Positions 1 through 8,638 of a stretch of DNA of 64,000 nt are shown here, in pieces. Each line of letters starts with the position of its first letter. Position 1 is the stretch's first letter. The stretch lies in contig NZ_JAQGNX010000180.1 of assembly GCF_028293835.1 (NCBI RefSeq), forward strand, positions 26,363 through 90,362, given 5' to 3'. The position numbers and the translations under genes were made by a program. The notes beneath the pieces were generated by a model. It ran no database searches. It saw only the letters and a list, made by a program, of their open reading frames with translations, and was not told the DNA's origin. Source of the DNA: Pseudomonas sp. GTDB lineage: Bacteria; Pseudomonadota; Gammaproteobacteria; Pseudomonadales; Pseudomonadaceae.

Positions 1-65
1 TCGACGTACTGGTTATCGAGAAACTTCACCAGCGCCTGGGCCATGGTCAATCTTGTTGTTTTCAT
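1..65 (-). CDS. iolD: IolD, 5' end only (THcHDO hydrolase)
   Basis: Only the first 21 codons are inside the window; the gene runs off its left edge. The start reads MKTTRLTMAQALVKFLDNQY, which matches the conserved N-terminus of 3D-(3,5/4)-trihydroxycyclohexane-1,2-dione acylhydrolase, a thiamine-diphosphate enzyme that opens the ring in myo-inositol catabolism. It is the last visible gene of the iolC-iolE-iolB-iolA-iolI series on the same strand. It is separated from iolI by about 200 bases that are almost filled by a repeat element. The identification rests on a short peptide plus operon context. The rest of the protein cannot be judged. Confidence 0.82.
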   Translation of the reverse strand, partial: MKTTRLTMAQALVKFLDNQYV

Positions 66-82
66 AGGTCATACTCGTTTTC

Positions 83-268
83 TGTAGGAGGGTCCGCCAC
101 GTCTCCGACGCCGCGCTGTCGCGCAGCAAACACAATCTGTAGGAGCGAACTTGTTCGCGATCGGCTGCGCAGCAGTCGTGGTTCATTGAGTAGATTTCTT
201 CCCGTTAAAACCGGGTATGGCATTTGGGATCGCTTCGCGCTCCATCGCCAACACGTTGGCTCCTACAG
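83..268 (+). repeat. Composite intergenic repeat, copy A
   Basis: An approximately 185-base element fills the iolI-iolD gap. Both ends carry TGTAGGAG / CTCCTACA as inverted termini, and there is an internal TGTAGGAG at about 138. It contains the small dyad CCCGTTAAAACCGGG. The reverse complement of 40265-40449 matches it over its whole length at roughly nine in ten positions by eye. It abuts the iolI stop codon (269-271). Transcripts of the iol operon must cross it, so it may act on mRNA stability or attenuate iolD. Confidence 0.8.
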
Positions 269-1105
269 TTAGATTGGGTTTGCAAGGGTCTGGGCTGTGT
301 CCAGGTAAGCCATGCTCGCCCCCAGCGCCTGCTTGATATCGTCCATCTCATGCACGCTGTCAGCGAAGGGTTCGAAGGACAAATGTCCTGTGTAGCCATC
401 GCTCAGCAACCGGCCGATCTGCGCTGCGTTGCCGAGGATGTCACCCTCGCCCACCAGCACCCGGTGACCATCACGAATGTTCGCCAGCGGTACGTCGCCG
501 TCTTCGACACCGGAGATGTGTACTAACCCGGTCAGGTCGGCGAAGAACTCCTTTTCATCCGCCAGATGGTGATGAAAAGTGTCGTGCACCACACGAAACA
601 CATCCAGCCCGCCGGTGGCCTTGATTGCGTCCACCGCCTGGCGTTTATGCCGCAACGAGCACTGCTCGAAGCCCAGCGGTTCGACGAATCCAAGCACCCC
701 GTATTCGCGCAGAATCGGCGCCAGTTCCGTCAGCGCTGTATGCAAGCCTGCCGCGCGCTCGCTGGCAGTGCGTGGATCGGCAGGGCCGTTGAACGGGCAC
801 AAGACCAAGGCTTCGGCACCGCAGTCGCGGGCATACGCGGCCAGGTTCAACGCTTGGGCGCGGCGTTCATCGTTCCAGACATCGAAGGGGTACAGCGCGT
901 TGATCGACAACACCCGGACACCATGGGCGGCGCACAACTCACGGATTGTATGGGGCGCCGTACCGTCCTCGATCTCGATGCCTTTGAGGTCATTGCGGAT
1001 TTCAATGGCATCGGCTTTCAAGGTCACCGCCAGATCAATGAAGCCTGGCAATGACAACCGAGGGGCAACCATACGATTCAGGGCGAAACGCAGGGGATGA
1101 CTCAT
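269..1105 (-). CDS. iolI: IolI, 2-keto-myo-inositol isomerase (TIM barrel)
   Basis: A 278-residue xylose-isomerase-like TIM-barrel protein, resembling Bacillus subtilis IolI (inosose isomerase), which interconverts keto-inositol isomers. The expected metal ligands are visible as E142 (FVEPLGF), D175 (VHDTFHHH), H196 (LVHISGV) and E245 (LSFEPF). The start at 1105 is chosen because AGGAG lies about nine bases upstream; a longer in-frame reading upstream has no ribosome site and would run into iolA. It lies 49 bases downstream of iolA and before iolD, within the inositol operon. Annotation as a generic sugar phosphate isomerase/epimerase is possible, but the neighbours favour IolI. Confidence 0.88.
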   Translation of the reverse strand: MSHPLRFALNRMVAPRLSLPGFIDLAVTLKADAIEIRNDLKGIEIEDGTAPHTIRELCAAHGVRVLSINALYPFDVWNDERRAQALNLAAYARDCGAEALVLCPFNGPADPRTASERAAGLHTALTELAPILREYGVLGFVEPLGFEQCSLRHKRQAVDAIKATGGLDVFRVVHDTFHHHLADEKEFFADLTGLVHISGVEDGDVPLANIRDGHRVLVGEGDILGNAAQIGRLLSDGYTGHLSFEPFADSVHEMDDIKQALGASMAYLDTAQTLANPI

Positions 1106-1154
1106 TATTTTTATTCTCCTGAAAGTCTGCGAACGAAGGCTATTGAACGAAGGG

Positions 1155-2672
1155 TTATTTAGCGGTTGGCATACCAAACTCCGGCCCCTTGACGATGCTG
1201 TCAGGCCAGCGCTGCATCACGCTTTTGTAACGACTGTAGAAACGCATGCCTTCTTCGCCGTAGGCATGGTGATCACCGAACAACGAGCGCTTCCAGCCGC
1301 CGAATGAATGCCAGGCCATGGGCACCGGAATCGGTACGTTGATCCCGACCATGCCAACTTTGATGGTACGGGCGAACGCTCGAGCAATACCGCCGTCGCT
1401 GGTGAAGCACGACACGCCATTGCCAAACTCGTGGGCGTTGATCAAGGCCACGGCACTGGCAAAATCCGGCACCCGAACGATGCCCAACACCGGGCCGAAA
1501 ATTTCCTGCTTATAAATGGTCATTTCAGGGGTGACGTTATCGAACAGCGTGGCGCCGACGAAGAAGCCCGCTTCAGCACCCGGCACGCTGAAACCGCGGC
1601 CGTCGACAATCAATTCGGCGCCCTGCTCCACGCCTTGGTCGATGAAACCCAAGACCTTGGCTTTATGTTCCCCCGTCACCAACGGTCCCATGTCGGTATC
1701 GCTTTGCATGCCATTGCCGACTTTGAGTTGGTCAATACGTGGCAGCAGCTTCTCGATAAGCTTGTCGCCCACGTCACCCACCGCCACCGCGATGGAAATC
1801 GCCATGCAGCGCTCGCCAGCCGAACCGTAGGCAGCGCCGATCAAGGCATCCGCGGCCTGATCGAGATCAGCATCGGGCATGACAATCATGTGATTTTTCG
1901 CGCCGCCCAAGGCTTGCACGCGCTTGCCTCGCGACGTGCCTTGTTGATAGATGTATTCGGCAATCGGCGTCGAACCCACAAAGGAAATCGCTTCAATGTC
2001 CGGGTGTTGTAATAAAGCATCCACGGCCGCCTTGTCGCCCTGGACCACGTTGAATACACCGTCTGGCAGACCGGCCTCAGTGAGCAACCGAGCCATCAGC
2101 AGGCTGGCCGAAGGATCACGCTCGGAGGGCTTGAGAATGAACGTATTGCCCGTCACCAACGCCATGGGGATCATCCACAACGGCACCATGACCGGGAAGT
2201 TAAAGGGCGTAACCCCGGCGCAAACGCCCAGTGGTTGGCGCAGGTTCCAGTTGTCGATGCCGCCACCGATGTTGTCGCTGTAATCGGTTTTCAGCAGGCT
2301 CGGTGCGCCACAGGCGAATTCGACGATTTCAATGCCGCGGGTGACCTCACCTTTGGCGTCGGAAAACACTTTGCCATGCTCGCGGCTGATGATTTGCGCC
2401 AACTCATCGTGGTGTTTGTCTAACAACTCTTTGAACTTGAACATTACTCGTGCGCGGCGCAGGGAAGATTGATCAGCCCACGCCGGAAACGCAGCCAATG
2501 CAGAGGCCACAGCCTGGTCCACGGTTTTGACGCTGGCCAGTGCCACCCGCGCCTGAACGCTGCCAGTGGCCGGATTGAACACATTGCTGTAGCGCTCGTC
2601 GCTGGCGTTTTGTGCCGAATCGGCGACAACCTGCCCATTGATGTAATGCCCAATAATCGGAGCGTTGCTCAT
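1155..2672 (-). CDS. iolA: Methylmalonate-semialdehyde dehydrogenase (IolA/MmsA type)
   Basis: A 505-residue CoA-acylating aldehyde dehydrogenase. In the inositol pathway it converts malonate semialdehyde to acetyl-CoA and CO2 with NAD and CoA; the same family acts on methylmalonate semialdehyde in valine breakdown. Visible signatures are the Rossmann region with FVGSTPIAEY, the active-site stretch GSAGERCMAI with catalytic C289, and the C-terminal SFGGWKRSLFGD typical of the MmsA clade. The start at 2672 gives MSNAPIIGHY, the usual MmsA beginning, preceded by AAGGAACAG. It sits between iolB and iolI, co-directional with short gaps. Its position in the iol operon makes IolA the likely role; a second valine-dedicated mmsA probably lies elsewhere. 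Confidence 0.93.
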   Translation of the reverse strand: MSNAPIIGHYINGQVVADSAQNASDERYSNVFNPATGSVQARVALASVKTVDQAVASALAAFPAWADQSSLRRARVMFKFKELLDKHHDELAQIISREHGKVFSDAKGEVTRGIEIVEFACGAPSLLKTDYSDNIGGGIDNWNLRQPLGVCAGVTPFNFPVMVPLWMIPMALVTGNTFILKPSERDPSASLLMARLLTEAGLPDGVFNVVQGDKAAVDALLQHPDIEAISFVGSTPIAEYIYQQGTSRGKRVQALGGAKNHMIVMPDADLDQAADALIGAAYGSAGERCMAISIAVAVGDVGDKLIEKLLPRIDQLKVGNGMQSDTDMGPLVTGEHKAKVLGFIDQGVEQGAELIVDGRGFSVPGAEAGFFVGATLFDNVTPEMTIYKQEIFGPVLGIVRVPDFASAVALINAHEFGNGVSCFTSDGGIARAFARTIKVGMVGINVPIPVPMAWHSFGGWKRSLFGDHHAYGEEGMRFYSRYKSVMQRWPDSIVKGPEFGMPTAK

Positions 2673-2710
2673 GTCACTGTTCCTTTTCGAATAGCCGTTC
2701 TTTTCGAATA

Positions 2711-3535
2711 TTAAAGATCCAGCAACCAACTGTGCTGCGGATCGTTATTGAATTGCCAGGCGCGTTTGGGGCCGGCCATCACGTTCAGATAATACGACTC
2801 GTAGCCATACGGCACACTGACCGGGTGATAACCCTTGGGCACGGTCACCAAGTCATTATTTTCCACGGCCATGGCTTCATCGATGCTGCGGTCGTCGGTG
2901 TACACCCGCTGAAACACGAAACCTTGGGGCGGATTGACCTGATGGTAATAGGTTTCTTCAAGAAAGCTTTCGTGGGGCAAATCATCTTTGTCGTGTTTGT
3001 GCGGCGGGTAGCTGGACGAGTGCCCGGACGGCGTACGCACTTCCACCACCAACAGCGAATGCGCGGGTTCGGTGTCGGGAAGGATGTCGCACACATAGCG
3101 GGTATTTGCGGCCTTGCCACGGCTGCTGCGCTTCATGCTTTCAGGACGGATCAAGCGTGCCGGCAATTGTTTGCCCACATCGCCAGGGGCCGCGCACACG
3201 GCGATTTGCACTGCGCTTAACGCCGTAACCTGGGCTTGACTGTGGGGGGGCAAATACACGGCAAACGGTGATTTATCTTCAAACACCGAATGTCTGTCAC
3301 CGATGTTTGGCCACTGGAAAGCGGCCTGCCCCGGCGCCTCGCCGCTCACATCGACCCGGCCGCTGAGCAGCACCAGGCACAGTTCTTTTTCACCCGAACT
3401 GACCGGCAGATTTTCCCCGACGCTCAAGCGGTAGGCGGCGAAGCCGACGTAGTCCAGCACACCGTCCGCCAGGGCAACGACGTTACGACCTTCAGCCTTA
3501 CTTTTAACCAACAGATTTTTTACCGGCAAGTTCAT
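2711..3535 (-). CDS. iolB: IolB, 5-deoxy-glucuronate isomerase
   Basis: A 274-residue cupin-fold protein that isomerises 5-deoxy-D-glucuronate to 2-deoxy-5-keto-gluconate (DKG), the step after IolD ring opening and hydrolysis. Family hallmarks are the stretch PHKHDKDDLPHESFLEETYY (roughly residues 178-197), with the His and Glu metal ligands, and the C-terminal VPKGYHPVSVPYGYESYYLN. The start at 3535 (ATG) is preferred over an in-frame TTG two codons upstream because AGGAG lies about ten bases before the ATG. iolE ends at 3538, two bases before this gene begins, so translation of the two is probably coupled. Confidence 0.95.
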   Translation of the reverse strand: MNLPVKNLLVKSKAEGRNVVALADGVLDYVGFAAYRLSVGENLPVSSGEKELCLVLLSGRVDVSGEAPGQAAFQWPNIGDRHSVFEDKSPFAVYLPPHSQAQVTALSAVQIAVCAAPGDVGKQLPARLIRPESMKRSSRGKAANTRYVCDILPDTEPAHSLLVVEVRTPSGHSSSYPPHKHDKDDLPHESFLEETYYHQVNPPQGFVFQRVYTDDRSIDEAMAVENNDLVTVPKGYHPVSVPYGYESYYLNVMAGPKRAWQFNNDPQHSWLLDL

Positions 3536-3537
3536 GA

Positions 3538-4455
3538 TCAAACGCTCCTGTGTTGGGCATCGGCCAGCAGATTGCGCAGGGTTTCATAGCCTTTTTTGGC
3601 GTAGATATAGCTGGGCGCGACCGCCGGGTCCTGCTCGGCTTCGACCACCAGCCAGCCTTGGTAATGGGCGGCGAGCAGCACGTCGAGCAACGCAGAAAAA
3701 TCGATATCGCCATCACCGGGCACGGTGAAGGTGCCGTTGATGATGCAGTCAGGAAAGCTCCATAGATTGTTGCGCGCCAATTGCACCACTGGCTTGCGCA
3801 CGTCTTTGAAATGCACATGACAAACCCGCTCAATGTGCTTTTTCAATACCTGTAACGGCTCGCCGCCGCCCATGTAGCAATGGCCCGAATCAAACAATAG
3901 CCCAACTTCGCTGCCGGTCAGGGCCATCAGCTTATCGATGTCTTGGGGAGATTCGACGTAGGCGCCCATGTGGTGGTGGTAAGCCAGGCGCACGCCTTTG
4001 GACAAGGTGAAACGCGCCAGTTGCGTGAGCTTGTCGGCGTACTCCTGCCACGCCTGATCGCTGTGGAAGCGTGGCCTTTCTACCAGGGCTATACGCTGCC
4101 CTTGGATCGAGTCAGCCACTTCGCCATAAACCAGTACCGTGGCACCGTTTTCTGCGAGCAAGTGCACGTGACCTGTGATGGCTTCGATTTCCTCGGCCAC
4201 CGAGCGCCGGGCCAGGCGGCTGGAATACCAACCCGAGACCAGCGCCAGGTCATAGGGGCGTAATACGTCGCCAACGCCCTTGGCGTCCTTGGGAAACTTG
4301 CCGTTGAGTTCGAAGCCTGCATAACCAATTTCTTTGCCTTCACTCAAGGCGGTGCTCAAAGGCGTTTCGCCGCCTAAGGCGGGCAGATCATCGTTGCTCC
4401 AGGAAATCGGATTAATGCCGATTCGGATCGCTGACGGGGTGTTCGAAGTGGGCAT
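3538..4455 (-). CDS. iolE: IolE, inosose dehydratase
   Basis: A 305-residue TIM-barrel protein that dehydrates 2-keto-myo-inositol to 3D-(3,5/4)-trihydroxycyclohexane-1,2-dione, the IolD substrate. The N-terminus IRIGINPISWSNDDLPALGG is a hallmark of the family. Metal-site segments include LAYHHHMGAYVES, LLFDSGHCYMGGG and VCHVHFKDVR. The start at 4455 (MPTSNTPSA) is chosen because AGGTG lies seven bases upstream; a possible upstream extension of 15 residues lacks a ribosome site. It is second in the operon, 55 bases after iolC and tightly joined to iolB. Confidence 0.95.
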   Translation of the reverse strand: MPTSNTPSAIRIGINPISWSNDDLPALGGETPLSTALSEGKEIGYAGFELNGKFPKDAKGVGDVLRPYDLALVSGWYSSRLARRSVAEEIEAITGHVHLLAENGATVLVYGEVADSIQGQRIALVERPRFHSDQAWQEYADKLTQLARFTLSKGVRLAYHHHMGAYVESPQDIDKLMALTGSEVGLLFDSGHCYMGGGEPLQVLKKHIERVCHVHFKDVRKPVVQLARNNLWSFPDCIINGTFTVPGDGDIDFSALLDVLLAAHYQGWLVVEAEQDPAVAPSYIYAKKGYETLRNLLADAQHRSV

Positions 4456-4510
4456 GGATGCACCTGTTTTGTTTTTTTCGACTGACAGCGTTCGGTTCAC
4501 TGCGATGACG

Positions 4511-6466
4511 TCAGGCCCGCGCCTCGCGCCAGGATTCGATCAAGAACATAAACGTTCTCTGCACCTGGCTGATCAGCGTAGCGTCATCAATTTCGCCTGC
4601 CATCCAGGCCCGGCCTGGCTCCTGGAATATCGTCCGGCCGACGGCAAACCCACGGCAACTGCTGCTGCGGCTGGCTTGTTTGAAGCCTTCAGCCAGTGCT
4701 TCAATCGGGGCATTCAAGCCCAGCAATACCACACCTCGGCAATACGGATCGCGTTCACGGATCAACTCATCCAACCGCTGCCAAACCTCGGCGGTCTGCG
4801 CTTCGATCTTCCACCAATCGGGAAAGATCCCGAGGTTGTACAAGCGCTTCAACGCCCGATAAAGCACGTCCGGATAGGTCGAGGGATGATCCTTTGGCGG
4901 AATAACTTCCAGTAACAGTTCATGGCCGCTGGTTTGCGCAGCCTGGTACAAGCCCATGAGTTGCGCTTCCTGCTCCAACCGCAGCATGGGTTCGTCATCC
5001 GGGTGAAACTGCACCAGGCATTTAATGATCTGTTCCTTGGGCCACGTCAGCAAGTTGCTGCCGATGGAACGGCCATGTTCAAACGCCAAAGGTCGCGAGC
5101 CTTGTACTTCTACCGGGCGGGCAATCCACCAACCGCGGCCGGTGGCGCTGTTCAACGAATCCTGACCGAAGCGTTGATCCGCCAGCAGCCCGACGCTGGC
5201 ATCAATGCCTCGCTGCTGCAAATCCAACTCAACCCGTTCTACGGCTTGAATAAAGAGCTGTTTGAGCTGACCGATGCTGCTCAGATCACGGCCCGCTTTT
5301 TGCGCCGACTCTACCAACTGACCACGGTGGTCAAAGGCGAAGATAAACAGTTGCTTCCATTGCTTGCGCGGCACACTGACCTGATGCAGCCGTTGCAGCA
5401 CGGTGTCTTGATCCGGACGGGTAATCGGCACCGGGCTGTTAAGCAGATAATCCAGCTCCGCCGGGGTTGGCATCGCCGGCGCGCAGGCGTGGCGCGACAC
5501 CACCAAACCGCCGCAGGCATTGGCCAACTGGCAATTGCGTGCGTCGCTGGCATCGCTGTCGTCAGCGTCATTGCGCAGCCAACCGCTGAGGAAACCCGAC
5601 ATGAACGCATCGCCAGCGCCCAGCACGTTCAACACTTCAACCCGCACACCGGGATGAATTGCGCCGTCTTCCAGGCGGCGGGGAATCTCGCCGTGAATCA
5701 CCGTACAGCCTTGGGGCCCCAGTTTGACCACCAGGGTGGCGGCGGTCAGTTCACGCACGGTGCGCAAAGCCCCGAGCAAATCCGTGCCACCGCCCGCAAT
5801 CAAAAACTCTTCCTCGGTGCCGACGATCAGGTCGAAGCGCGGCAGAATACGCTGCACGTGCTGGCTGACTTTTTGGTCCGCAACAAAACGGGTGGCGCCA
5901 TCGGCCTTGCTCGCCAGGCCCCACAGCACGGGGCGATAGTCGATATCGAGGATACGTTTGACGTCGTGTTTTTCGGCGTAATCCAGGGCTTGGCTGCTGG
6001 CCTTGAACACTTGATCGGTGGAAAAGTGCGTGCCGGTGATCAGCAAGGCTTTGCTGGAAGCGATGTAGTCTTCATTGATGTCGTCGGCGCGCAACGCCAT
6101 GTCGGCGCAATTTTCGCGGTAGAACACCAACGGGAAGGTTTCCCGGTCTTTGAGGCCTAACAGCACCATGGCGGTGAGGCGTTCGGGATCAATTTTTATG
6201 CCGCGCGTGTCGCAGCCTTCCCGTTGCAGAGACTCCACCAGAAAACGGCCCATGTGGTCGTCCCCCACCCGGCTGAGCATCGCCGATTTGAGCCCAAGGC
6301 GAGCAGTGCCAAAAGCGATGTTCGCAGATGAGCCGCCGAGGTATTTGGCGAAGCTGCTGACATCTTCGAGGCGCGCACCTACTTGCTGTGCATAAAGATC
6401 AACGCCGAGACGTCCGAGGCAGATCAGATCCAACGGGCGCCCAGAGGCAAAACGTGTCTGAACCAT
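4511..6466 (-). CDS. iolC: IolC, DKG kinase fused to DUF2090 domain
   Basis: A 651-residue bifunctional-looking protein. Residues 1 to about 345 form a PfkB-family sugar kinase that phosphorylates 2-deoxy-5-keto-gluconate; the nucleotide signature VLGAGDAFMSGFLSG with its catalytic Asp is at 281-295 and the N-terminal GGSSANIAFGTARLG at 44-58. Residues from about 365 (KQLFIFAFDHRGQL) to the end match DUF2090, an aldolase-like barrel often fused to or beside IolC in proteobacteria. That half may carry the IolJ-type aldolase step, since no separate iolJ is visible; this is inference. The start at 6466 has AGGAG eight bases upstream. It is first in the operon and diverges from the regulator. Confidence 0.93.
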   Translation of the reverse strand: MVQTRFASGRPLDLICLGRLGVDLYAQQVGARLEDVSSFAKYLGGSSANIAFGTARLGLKSAMLSRVGDDHMGRFLVESLQREGCDTRGIKIDPERLTAMVLLGLKDRETFPLVFYRENCADMALRADDINEDYIASSKALLITGTHFSTDQVFKASSQALDYAEKHDVKRILDIDYRPVLWGLASKADGATRFVADQKVSQHVQRILPRFDLIVGTEEEFLIAGGGTDLLGALRTVRELTAATLVVKLGPQGCTVIHGEIPRRLEDGAIHPGVRVEVLNVLGAGDAFMSGFLSGWLRNDADDSDASDARNCQLANACGGLVVSRHACAPAMPTPAELDYLLNSPVPITRPDQDTVLQRLHQVSVPRKQWKQLFIFAFDHRGQLVESAQKAGRDLSSIGQLKQLFIQAVERVELDLQQRGIDASVGLLADQRFGQDSLNSATGRGWWIARPVEVQGSRPLAFEHGRSIGSNLLTWPKEQIIKCLVQFHPDDEPMLRLEQEAQLMGLYQAAQTSGHELLLEVIPPKDHPSTYPDVLYRALKRLYNLGIFPDWWKIEAQTAEVWQRLDELIRERDPYCRGVVLLGLNAPIEALAEGFKQASRSSSCRGFAVGRTIFQEPGRAWMAGEIDDATLISQVQRTFMFLIESWREARA

Positions 6467-6747
6467 GCTGGCTCCTATTATTTTTATCAGCCTGCGTTGC
6501 GCTCCCAACGTGCGCAATCGCTCTTGGTGATGGAGATTAGAACGTCTTGTTACGCCGATCAATAATTATTCTATATATTTTTCAAGTAGAATATTTTTTC
6601 CATAAGCCGGCACTGTAGTGGCATAGGGTCACAAACAGGCGAAGATATAATCGCAGGCGTTGTAAACTGGACGCTCTATTGTCAGGGGCATGGGCGTTTC
6701 TGCCGTCCGGCCGTGCCTTATAAGAACAAGCCATAAGGATTAGTCGT
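6467..6747. promoter_or_regulatory. iolC / iolR divergent promoter region with dyads
   Basis: This gap between the divergent iolC and regulator genes is much AT-richer around 6560-6600 than its surroundings. It holds an inverted repeat TTCTA (6569-6573) and TAGAA (6587-6591), overlapping a second dyad GAATATTTTTTC at 6589-6600. Position and symmetry suit binding sites for the divergently encoded RpiR-family repressor, but no consensus was checked. The promoters themselves cannot be placed with certainty. Confidence 0.4.
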
Positions 6748-7650
6748 ATGACCACCGACCCGCAGGCGTTGATTGAGAACGCCGACACGCCGCCCCTCAA
6801 TGCCGAAGGTCTGCTTAAGCTGATTTCGACTGAGTACGAAAGCCTGCCGCGCCAACTCAAACGCATCGCCACGTACATGAGCCAGCAAAGCGACCGGATC
6901 ATGGTCGACCGGATCAGCGACATTGCCCGTGAATGTGAAGTACATCCGTCGGCTATCGTGCGGTTCTCACAGCGGTTCGGCTTCAGTGGTTTCAGCGAAA
7001 TGCAGGCGTTGTTTCGCGAGGCGTATACCCACAAGACCACGCCCGCGCAGAATTACCAGCAGCGCATTCGCACCCTGATCGCCAATAAATCACAGAAAGC
7101 CAGCGGCGGTGATTTGGCCCGCGAATGCGTGAACGCGACGTTATCCGGGCTGGAACGCTTAGGTGCCGAATTGGATGACGTGTCGTTCGACAAGGCTGTG
7201 GACTTGGTGATCAATGCGGACAATATCTACGTAGTGGGCGTGCGGCGCTCGTTCGCGGTGGCCGATTATCTGGTGTACAACCTGCAACACACCAACAAGC
7301 GTATTCACCTGATTTCTGGTTTGGGTGGTAGCTACCGAGAGCAAATGCGCAGCGTGCGGGCCAATGATCTGGTGATCGCCATCAGCTTCACGCCGTACGG
7401 CAAAGAGACCCAACATTGCCTGCGGATCGCCCAGCACAATCAAGCCAAAACCCTGATTATCACCGACAGCAACCTCTCGCCGCTGGCCAAACGTGCCAAT
7501 GCGGTGCTGCTGGTCAACGAAGGCAGTTCATTCGCGTTTCGCTCACTCAGCGCAACCCTGTGTTTGTGCCAGGCGCTGTTTATCGCGGTGGCCTATCGGT
7601 TGGAGCTGAAGGTAGATCAGATTCACGAGCAGGTGGGGTTCGATGATTAG
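6748..7650 (+). CDS. iolR: RpiR/MurR-family regulator of inositol operon
   Basis: A 300-residue regulator with an N-terminal HTH_6 domain (about residues 20-100; DNA-reading segment around VHPSAIVRFSQRFGFSGFSE) and a C-terminal SIS sugar-binding domain (about 145-275, containing VVGVRRSFAVADYLVYNLQ and AISFTPYGKET). Family members bind sugar-phosphate intermediates and usually repress catabolic operons. It is divergent from iolC, which makes control of the inositol operon the obvious role. AAGGA lies nine bases before the ATG. The name iolR follows Pseudomonas usage for RpiR-type inositol regulators and is unrelated to the DeoR-type IolR of Bacillus. It ends 13 bases from the convergent ybhN. 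Confidence 0.88.
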   Translation: MTTDPQALIENADTPPLNAEGLLKLISTEYESLPRQLKRIATYMSQQSDRIMVDRISDIARECEVHPSAIVRFSQRFGFSGFSEMQALFREAYTHKTTPAQNYQQRIRTLIANKSQKASGGDLARECVNATLSGLERLGAELDDVSFDKAVDLVINADNIYVVGVRRSFAVADYLVYNLQHTNKRIHLISGLGGSYREQMRSVRANDLVIAISFTPYGKETQHCLRIAQHNQAKTLIITDSNLSPLAKRANAVLLVNEGSSFAFRSLSATLCLCQALFIAVAYRLELKVDQIHEQVGFDD

Positions 7651-7663
7651 TCGCGTGCACGAG

Positions 7664-8638
7664 TTAGCGCTTCGCCTGCCGCTCTATAACCAGGTACATC
7701 ACTAGCGCGATGATTAGCGGCAGCAGGAAGTAAATCGCCCGATAACCAATCAGCGCCGCCAGCAAGCTGCTTTGGGGGATCTGGTCCTGCATCAGCGAAA
7801 TAAACACTGCTTCCAGCACCCCAAGCCCTGCCGGGATGTTGGTAATCACGCCAGCTATGCTGCTGATCATCAACACCCCCAGCACCGTGGGGTAGAAGGC
7901 GTTTGGCGGCAATAATAAATAGATCAGCGCCGCCATTAACGACCAGTTCAGCGCGCCCAGGCCGATTTGCAGCACCGCCAGTTTCGCCGTCGGCAAGGTA
8001 ATTTCCTGTCTACGGATATGCCACGAGCGCCGCCTGGCGTATCGGCAGGCCAGTACGTAAGCCGCCACTATCAGCAACAGGCCAGCGCCGATCAGTTGCA
8101 GAGACCTTGTCCCAATCGCCCAGTGCGCGGGTAAGGTGAGCAAGCCGAGGGAGAATACCAACCCCGCCAGCAGCATATAACCGAGCCAGTTACTCATCAG
8201 GCTCAGGCTGAGGATGCGGGTAATCGTCGGCACGTCCAGGCCCAGGCGGGAATACAACCGGTATCGCAGCGCAACGCCACCCACCCAGGAACTGAGATTC
8301 AGGGTAAAGGCATAGCAAACGAAGGTGATGGGCACGACTTGCCAAATGCGCAGGGTATGGCCTGTGTAATAGCGGCCAAGCAGGTCGAACCCGCAATAGG
8401 TGAAATAGCTGGCCAGAGCGATGGCGACGCCTGTCAGCAGCGTGGACAGCTTATAGGACTCCAGCCCCTGTCTGACCTGGTGCCAGTCGAGGTTTTTCAG
8501 CAGGGTGAATAGCAGCAGCGGCACTGCGACGAAGAACAACACAGTCAATGCGCGCTTGGCCCATTTCCACCGGCCGCTACCCGCGTCGGCGTTCTGCTTG
8601 CGGCCCACGTCAGGCGAAGCGTCCGCTGGACGGGTCAC
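7664..8638 (-). CDS. ybhN: YbhN-type inner-membrane protein (UPF0104/LPG synthase TM family)
   Basis: A 324-residue polytopic membrane protein with about eight hydrophobic segments and a charged N-terminal tail. It belongs to the family related to the transmembrane flippase half of lysylphosphatidylglycerol synthase; the conserved SSIAGVITNIPAGLGVLEAV is visible about 50 residues from the end. It begins at a GTG overlapping the clsB stop (GTGA at 8635-8638), so it is translationally coupled to clsB. E. coli shows the same ybhN-ybhO-ybhP set, which supports a shared role in phospholipid, probably cardiolipin, metabolism or transport. The exact function is unknown. Confidence 0.85.
   Translation of the reverse strand: MTRPADASPDVGRKQNADAGSGRWKWAKRALTVLFFVAVPLLLFTLLKNLDWHQVRQGLESYKLSTLLTGVAIALASYFTYCGFDLLGRYYTGHTLRIWQVVPITFVCYAFTLNLSSWVGGVALRYRLYSRLGLDVPTITRILSLSLMSNWLGYMLLAGLVFSLGLLTLPAHWAIGTRSLQLIGAGLLLIVAAYVLACRYARRRSWHIRRQEITLPTAKLAVLQIGLGALNWSLMAALIYLLLPPNAFYPTVLGVLMISSIAGVITNIPAGLGVLEAVFISLMQDQIPQSSLLAALIGYRAIYFLLPLIIALVMYLVIERQAKR

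Noticed and set aside
4922..6160. 412-codon frame on the + strand opposite iolC
   Set aside because: Long only because of GC-rich third-position bias; the minus-strand kinase carries full family motifs.
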